Shown piece after piece: positions 59,531 through 64,000 of a DNA stretch of 64,000 nucleotides. Every line of letters starts with the position of its first letter. Position 1 is the first letter of the stretch. Location: positions 1-64,000 of the forward strand of contig JBOGIG010000004.1 of the NCBI GenBank assembly GCA_050742455.1, in the 5' to 3' direction. Made by a program: the position numbers and the translations under genes. The notes beneath the pieces were generated by a model. It was not told the DNA's origin. It searched no databases and was given only the letters and a program-made list of their open reading frames with translations. Origin of the DNA: JBOGIG01 sp050742455. Lineage in GTDB: Bacteria; Actinomycetota; Acidimicrobiia; Acidimicrobiales; JBOGIG01.

Positions 59531-61447
59531 ATGAGCCACGATGTCGACGTGGGTGGCCTGCCTGGTGCGACCGGGAGCGCCGAGACCAGGTCACGGGACA
59601 GTTCCACCGATACGACGGGCACGAATACCGGGCCGGGGCAGACCGGGGAAGTCGTCCTCGCCTCGCTACTCAGCCGGTTTCCAAATGCCATGGTCTCGGC
59701 CATCAACGAATCCGGACTGGCCATACCGGTCCCCCATGCCCTGCCCCTGGCCGGGCACCGCCCCATAGCCTCGACCTTCGAGATCGTGATTCCCGCCGAT
59801 CGGGTCGTGATCATTGACCTCTACGCTCGTGCCCGGGTTGGTGGCCTGGCCAGCGGGCCGGTCCACCTGGCCGAGGATCCGGGACGGGGCGTCACCGTGT
59901 ATGTGGTCGATGCCCGCAAGGGTTTTGGGGCCTTGATCGCCATTTTCGGGGATGGCTTCGATGACGCCGGCGATGCAGCGACGGAATGGGCACTGCCCCA
60001 GCTTCCCGCCCGCCTGGGCCGGGCCCACAAGGACAGTTCAGCCATCTATCTATCAATCGATGCGGCCCTGACCGAGATCTTGGGCTGGCCGGCCCAAGAG
60101 CTGGTCGGCCGCCGGGCGCTGGAGATTATCCACCCCGATGATCGGGACGATGCCATCGCCAACTGGATCGACATGCTGGCCCATCCCGGCCCGGGCAGTC
60201 GGGTCAGGCTTCGCCACGAACACCGCGACGGGCGCTGGGTGTGGCTCGAGATCACCAATCACAACCGGCTCGACGATCCGACCCACGGTGACGTGGTGGC
60301 CGACATGGTCGACATCTCCCTGGAGATGGCCGCCCATGAGGCCCTCCAGGCTCGGGAGCAACTCCTCAATGAGCTGGCCGAGACGGTCCCACTGGCCTTG
60401 TTCCACGCCGCCTTGAACGGCGACATCCTCTTTGCCAACGAGCGGCTGTCCGAAATTCTCGGAGTGGCGTCGATTACCCGCATGGATGACCTGGCCGGCG
60501 CCATCGAGCCCGAGGATCGGCCCGCGATGAACCGGGCCGTGAAGACCACCTTGGCCGGCCTGGGTGACGCCGATCTGGAGCTACGGATCAGTTCTGACGG
60601 CCCCCGCTATGGGGCTCTGCGTCTTCGGACCCTGGTCCACCCCACCGGCGGCCTGGCCGGAGTGATCGGTTGCCTGGAGGACGTTACCGAAAGCGTGCGC
60701 ATGAGACGGCGCCTGGAGATTCAGGCCACGTTCGATCCCTTGACCAAGTGCTACAACCGGGTCTCGGCCATGGGCGCCATGAGCAGCGCCATCGCAGACG
60801 TCGACCGTCGCCTCTCGGCCGGAATGGCCCTGGTCTACGTCGATCTCGATCAGTTCAAGCCGGTCAACGACGCCTTCGGCCATGCCACCGGAGACCAATT
60901 GCTCACGGTGGTGGCCGAGCGCCTCCACGGGGCGGTGAGGGCGGGCGATGTGGTGGGGCGGATCGGCGGCGACGAGTTCATCGTGATCTGTCCCCAGGTG
61001 GGATCGGGACCAGACGCCCTCCGGATCGGCCAGTCCATCGCCGCCGGCCTGAGTGGTACAACCGAGATCCACGGCGCCGCTATACCGATCCGAGCCAGCA
61101 TCGGCGTGGCCTGGACCGACGATGTCGACCTCGACGCCGAGCAACTGGTCGCCGCTGCCGATGGCGCCATGTATGCCTCAAAGCGGGATGGAAACTGCCT
61201 ACCGGTACTGGCCGAACCTCTTAGTTCTCGCACCAGCCCAAGGCACCGACGGGGCCAGGGGCCTGGACCATGGCCGGCATCATCGCCGACACAGGATGCT
61301 CAACTGGTCAAGGAACTCACCCAGATCGCGGGTCTTGTCGATAACGCCATCGGCGGCATCTCCCCCATCGGCCAGAACCGTGGCCGGATCCAACGCCGTG
61401 AGCAGGACGATCGTGGCGCCGGGGGCCGCTCGCCGCAAAGCCGGTAG
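59531..61447 (+). CDS. PAS-PAS-GGDEF diguanylate cyclase
   Basis: 638 aa from ATG 59531 (658 from GTG 59471). An N-terminal sensor-like region (about 45-165; SLLSRFPNAMVSAINESGLAIPVP) is followed by PAS domains (YLSIDAALTEILGWPAQELVGRRALEIIHPDDRDD; LFHAALNGDILFANERLSEILGV) with PAC-type segments, then GGDEF (FDPLTKCYNRVSAM; YVDLDQFKPVNDAFGHATGDQLL; GRIGGDEFIVI). RAGD five residues before GGDEF is an inhibitory I-site (RxxD). It makes c-di-GMP from GTP. The ~60 residues after MYASKRDGN are Arg/Gly/Pro-rich and lie antisense to the convergent gene: 168 bp overlap. Confidence 0.9.
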   Translation: MSHDVDVGGLPGATGSAETRSRDSSTDTTGTNTGPGQTGEVVLASLLSRFPNAMVSAINESGLAIPVPHALPLAGHRPIASTFEIVIPADRVVIIDLYARARVGGLASGPVHLAEDPGRGVTVYVVDARKGFGALIAIFGDGFDDAGDAATEWALPQLPARLGRAHKDSSAIYLSIDAALTEILGWPAQELVGRRALEIIHPDDRDDAIANWIDMLAHPGPGSRVRLRHEHRDGRWVWLEITNHNRLDDPTHGDVVADMVDISLEMAAHEALQAREQLLNELAETVPLALFHAALNGDILFANERLSEILGVASITRMDDLAGAIEPEDRPAMNRAVKTTLAGLGDADLELRISSDGPRYGALRLRTLVHPTGGLAGVIGCLEDVTESVRMRRRLEIQATFDPLTKCYNRVSAMGAMSSAIADVDRRLSAGMALVYVDLDQFKPVNDAFGHATGDQLLTVVAERLHGAVRAGDVVGRIGGDEFIVICPQVGSGPDALRIGQSIAAGLSGTTEIHGAAIPIRASIGVAWTDDVDLDAEQLVAAADGAMYASKRDGNCLPVLAEPLSSRTSPRHRRGQGPGPWPASSPTQDAQLVKELTQIAGLVDNAIGGISPIGQNRGRIQRREQDDRGAGGRSPQSR

Positions 61448-63130
61448 GGCGGCTATGCCACTGGTCCCGGGCATGGCCACATCCAACACGATGAGATCGG
61501 GTTGGAGGCTCCCGGCCAGCACGATGGTCTGGGGCGTGTCTGACGCCTCGCCAACCACCATGAAGCCTTCCTCGGTCTGAAGGGCGATTCGCAACATGGC
61601 CCGAAGACCGTCCCGGTCGTCGGCCAGCAGGACACTCAGGTCGGCCGATGGCCGTGTGGGGCGAACCGACCCGAAGGCATGGTCCAACCAGGCTTCGACC
61701 TCGACCGCCTCACAAGGTCGGAGCCAGTTGAAACCTTGGGCCAGGTCGCAGCCCATCTCGGACAGCACCTCGAGCTGGTCCATCGTCTCGACTCCCTCGG
61801 CTAACACGCTGATGCCGAGAACCTGGCTCAGATTGATCACGCTGGCCAGGATGGCGACGTCTTCGGGATTGGTGGCCACGCCGGCCACGAAGGAGCGATC
61901 CACCTTGAGTTGATCCACCGGGAGGCGCCTTAGGTAGCTGAGCGATGAATAGCCCGTGCCGAAGTCATCGATGGCGATTCCGACGCCAAGTGCCTTCAGC
62001 TCGGCCAGGCGGGCAATCATCCCGTCGGCATCGTGGGCCATGGAGCTTTCGGTGATCTCCAGGACAAGTGCCGCCGGATCCAGTTTGGCCTCCCGCAGGG
62101 CGTTCGCGATCTCGCCTACGAGGCCGGGGTCTTGCAGCTGTACGGTTGACACGTTGACGGCCATGGTGAAATCGCCTCCCAGGACTTGGCGCCACTCCTG
62201 TACCTGCCTGCAGGCCCTGCGCAGGACCCAGGCGCCGATGGAAACTATGAGTCGGGTCTTCTCGGCCATCTCGATGAATTCGTCCGGCCCCAGCAACCCT
62301 CGCTCAGGGTGGTTCCAACGCAACAGGGCCTCGAACCCGCTCACCGCGCCGCGGCGTACATCCACAACGGGCTGGTAGTAGACGGCAAGCTCTTGGCGCT
62401 GGAGTGCCCACTCCAGGTCGGTTCTCAGCTGGGATCGCTCGACGGCCGCATCGTGCATGTGCGGTTCGAACAGCTCCCAGCGGGCCTTTCCCTGGGCCTT
62501 GGCCGCATACATAGCCGTCTCGGCCCCGCTCACCAGGTCTTCCGCCGATTCCCCACCCCGGGCCACGGCGAGGCCGAGGCTGGCTCGGGAATGTAGATCC
62601 ACCCCACCAACCTGGAAGGGTTGGTTCATCTCGGCTATGACCCGTCCGGCAACGGCGGCCGGCCGCCCGGACCGGTCGAATCCCTCGAGAAGGATGGCGA
62701 ACTCATCGCCTCCGAGGCGAGCCACGGTGCAGCCCGGCCCCACGCATTGGCTCAATCGCCTCCCCACCGCCACCAGTAGCTTGTCGCCTGCGGCATGACC
62801 CAAGCCGTCGTTGACCGATTTGAAGTCATCGAGGTCCAGAAACATCACGGCCAGGTGGCCGGAAATCGAATTCACGCTCAATGCCTTGTCCGCCCGCAGG
62901 GTCAACTGGTCACGATTGGCCAGACCGGTCAGAGGATCCTGCCAGGCCGCCTTCCACAACTCGAACTCCAGCGTCTCCCGTTCGGTCATATCCCAACGGG
63001 GCAGGACCACGACGCCCGGTCCGGCCGCATCCCCGGAGGGGAACCACGAGTCCGGCGGGGCCATAAACTCGCCCGGTTCGCCATCGGCGGGGCCACGGGG
63101 GCTCTCCCGATCAGTGCGCATGAGACTCAA
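61280..63130 (-). CDS. GGDEF-EAL protein with C-terminal receiver domain
   Basis: 616 aa. GGDEF domain (WQDPLTGLANRDQLTLR; FLDLDDFKSVNDGLGHAAGDKLL; ARLGGDEFAILL, about 141), no I-site. The EAL phosphodiesterase domain has GFEALLRW (about 267), VLEITES, AIDDFGTGYSSLSYLRRLPVDQLKVDRSFV and AEGVET, a complete catalytic set. The receiver domain at about 497-616 carries SVLLADDRDGLRAML, phospho-acceptor VLDVAMPG (about 547), TALDP and VIDKTRD. Receiver domains usually lead; here it trails. TTG start at 63130 or ATG at 63121. It could both make and degrade c-di-GMP. Its 3' end overlaps the convergent cyclase gene. Confidence 0.92.
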   Translation of the reverse strand: MSLMRTDRESPRGPADGEPGEFMAPPDSWFPSGDAAGPGVVVLPRWDMTERETLEFELWKAAWQDPLTGLANRDQLTLRADKALSVNSISGHLAVMFLDLDDFKSVNDGLGHAAGDKLLVAVGRRLSQCVGPGCTVARLGGDEFAILLEGFDRSGRPAAVAGRVIAEMNQPFQVGGVDLHSRASLGLAVARGGESAEDLVSGAETAMYAAKAQGKARWELFEPHMHDAAVERSQLRTDLEWALQRQELAVYYQPVVDVRRGAVSGFEALLRWNHPERGLLGPDEFIEMAEKTRLIVSIGAWVLRRACRQVQEWRQVLGGDFTMAVNVSTVQLQDPGLVGEIANALREAKLDPAALVLEITESSMAHDADGMIARLAELKALGVGIAIDDFGTGYSSLSYLRRLPVDQLKVDRSFVAGVATNPEDVAILASVINLSQVLGISVLAEGVETMDQLEVLSEMGCDLAQGFNWLRPCEAVEVEAWLDHAFGSVRPTRPSADLSVLLADDRDGLRAMLRIALQTEEGFMVVGEASDTPQTIVLAGSLQPDLIVLDVAMPGTSGIAALPALRRAAPGATIVLLTALDPATVLADGGDAADGVIDKTRDLGEFLDQLSILCRR

Positions 63131-63378
63131 AAAGGCCGCCGACCGTGCCCCAGTGGAAATTGTGAATACCCATCGTTGTCCCGTCCCTGGTTAGGATCGC
63201 TCGCCGAGCAGACCTCTAGCGGATGGGCCCAGATCCTGCTCTGGCAGCGCCGGCCCTGGTGAACATCATAAAAAATGGCATCCAAACCGTCTATGGGTCG
63301 ATCGGCCCATTATCCACTCAACCATCCAATCGGGTCATAGCGTCCTACTCCGACAGACCGGCCCCCGACCCATTCGGG

Positions 63379-63939
63379 TCAGACCGGTCGGGAGATCCGG
63401 TACAGCACGTGGCGACGCTGAGGGTGGCCGGCGGCCAGACCAGGATGATCAAAATCATCGGATTCCACATGGGACATGCCCAACTTGGCCATAACGCGGC
63501 GGGACCGGTGGTTGGCCGTGGTTGTGAAGGAAACGATCTCGTCCGAACCAAGATTCTCGAAGGCGTGGCCGAGAACGGTCCGGGCCGCCTCGGTGGCCAA
63601 GCCGTGGCCCCAGTAGGGCCGGGCCAGGCGCCACCCGATCTCGGTCGCCGGGGTGAATGCCGCCTCGAACGGGGTGGGATTGAGGCCCACGAAACCCATA
63701 AAGACACCGGTCTCGGCCAGCTCGGCCGCCCACAGGCCCCAGCCCCGTTCGACCAGAGCGCGGGCCATGCGGTCGGCCAGGACGTCACTTTCCCCTTTCG
63801 ACAACACGCCCGGAAAGTGCTCCATCACCTCAGGGTCAGCGTTAATGGCGGCGAATGGATCCCGGTCGTCGGGGCGCCACGGGCGCAAGAGAACTCGGCC
63901 ACTGGCGAGGGCGGGCGGTGGGGCAGTCTGCCCGGTCAA
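63379..63939 (-). CDS. GNAT-family acetyltransferase (RimJ/RimL-like)
   Basis: 186 aa. RVLLRPWRPDDRDPFAAINADPEVMEHFPG opens the domain; EIGWRLARPYWGHGLATEAARTVLGHAF contains the acetyl-CoA pyrophosphate loop (Q/RxxGxG/A type), and TTTANHRSRRVMAKLGM is the RimJ/RimL-typical Asn/Ser region. It transfers acetyl from acetyl-CoA to a protein N-terminus or small amine. TTG start overlapping the stop of the upstream gene (TTGA), so translation is coupled. The 248 bp on the other side, to the GGDEF-EAL start, hold no gene. Confidence 0.9.
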   Translation of the reverse strand: MTGQTAPPPALASGRVLLRPWRPDDRDPFAAINADPEVMEHFPGVLSKGESDVLADRMARALVERGWGLWAAELAETGVFMGFVGLNPTPFEAAFTPATEIGWRLARPYWGHGLATEAARTVLGHAFENLGSDEIVSFTTTANHRSRRVMAKLGMSHVESDDFDHPGLAAGHPQRRHVLYRISRPV

Positions 63940-64000
63940 GGGGTGTGGTGGTCCAACCAGGCCACGACATCGGCCAGGACCTGGACCCGGTTGATCTCGT
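63936..64000 (-). CDS. 3' end of a gene entering from beyond the window
   Basis: Partial. The last 20 codons read EINRVQVLADVVAWLDHHTP and TGA. The pattern NRVxxLxDVVAWLDxH resembles the C-terminus of alpha/beta hydrolases of the prolyl-oligopeptidase/dienelactone type, but too little is visible for a firm call. Its stop overlaps the GNAT start. Confidence 0.5.
   Translation of the reverse strand, partial: EINRVQVLADVVAWLDHHTP

Overview
The window is high-GC bacterial chromosome, most likely from an actinobacterium and possibly the class Acidimicrobiia. The evidence is a HU protein with a long Lys/Ala-rich tail (hupB type), a PafB/PafC-like WYL pair, an F420 pathway gene (cofC) with two LLM-class flavin/F420 oxidoreductases, a DsbA-fold protein resembling mycothiol-dependent oxidoreductases, an actinobacterial-type MobF relaxase, and many genes that start 6-7 nt after a TANNNT box (leaderless mRNA signature). 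The species call is inference; no 16S or other marker is present.

Layout. 1-1272 has no gene I can defend, only a diverged pair of 53-bp direct repeats. 1273-6805 carries a secreted RHS-repeat protein with two LamG-like domains and a variable C-terminus, followed by a small membrane protein that may be its immunity partner. 6979-12801 holds a class III adenylate cyclase, gpsA, cofC, hupB, a D-2-hydroxyacid dehydrogenase and an FAD monooxygenase. 12870-20346 holds an acyl-CoA synthetase, a VirD4/TraG-like coupling ATPase converging on a MobF relaxase with a degenerate helicase half, and the pafB/pafC pair. 20460-31514 has a CtaG-like membrane protein, typA, a serine hydrolase preceded by a tandem start-codon repeat, a zinc alcohol dehydrogenase, a cyclopropane-fatty-acid synthase, an acyl-CoA carboxylase beta subunit, an L,D-transpeptidase, a VOC protein and an esterase. 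31702-40017 is a branched-chain-amino-acid-type ABC transporter operon (lipoprotein, fused LivH-LivM permease, two ATPases) continuing into three secreted or membrane proteins of unknown function. 40047-48204 contains catabolic oxidoreductases and a two-subunit B12-dependent acyl-CoA mutase.

48444-53357 is the accessory zone: an orphan secreted protein, remnants of toxin-antitoxin-like genes, and a nested mobile element. An ISL3-family element (50576-53349, near-perfect 24-bp inverted repeats, perfect 8-bp target duplication) lies next to tRNA-Glu. Its transposase gene is split by an IS110-family element (about 50727-52062). The non-coding left end of that IS110 contains four short segments matching both donor ends and both flanks of the target, as expected of a bridge RNA.

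53362-64000 returns to core genes: tRNA-Glu(CTC), tRNA-Gln(CTG), a YdcF-like protein, gltX, mscL, a STAS anti-anti-sigma protein, a BadH-like SDR, a YihY/BrkB protein, a DsbA-like protein, two c-di-GMP signalling proteins whose 3' ends overlap, a GNAT acetyltransferase and the 3' end of one more gene.

Themes: acyl-CoA metabolism (synthetase, carboxylase, mutase, dehydrogenases) fed by ABC uptake, F420/flavin redox chemistry, second-messenger signalling (cAMP, c-di-GMP) and a decaying mobile/toxin island. All family calls come from reading motifs; no database search was run.
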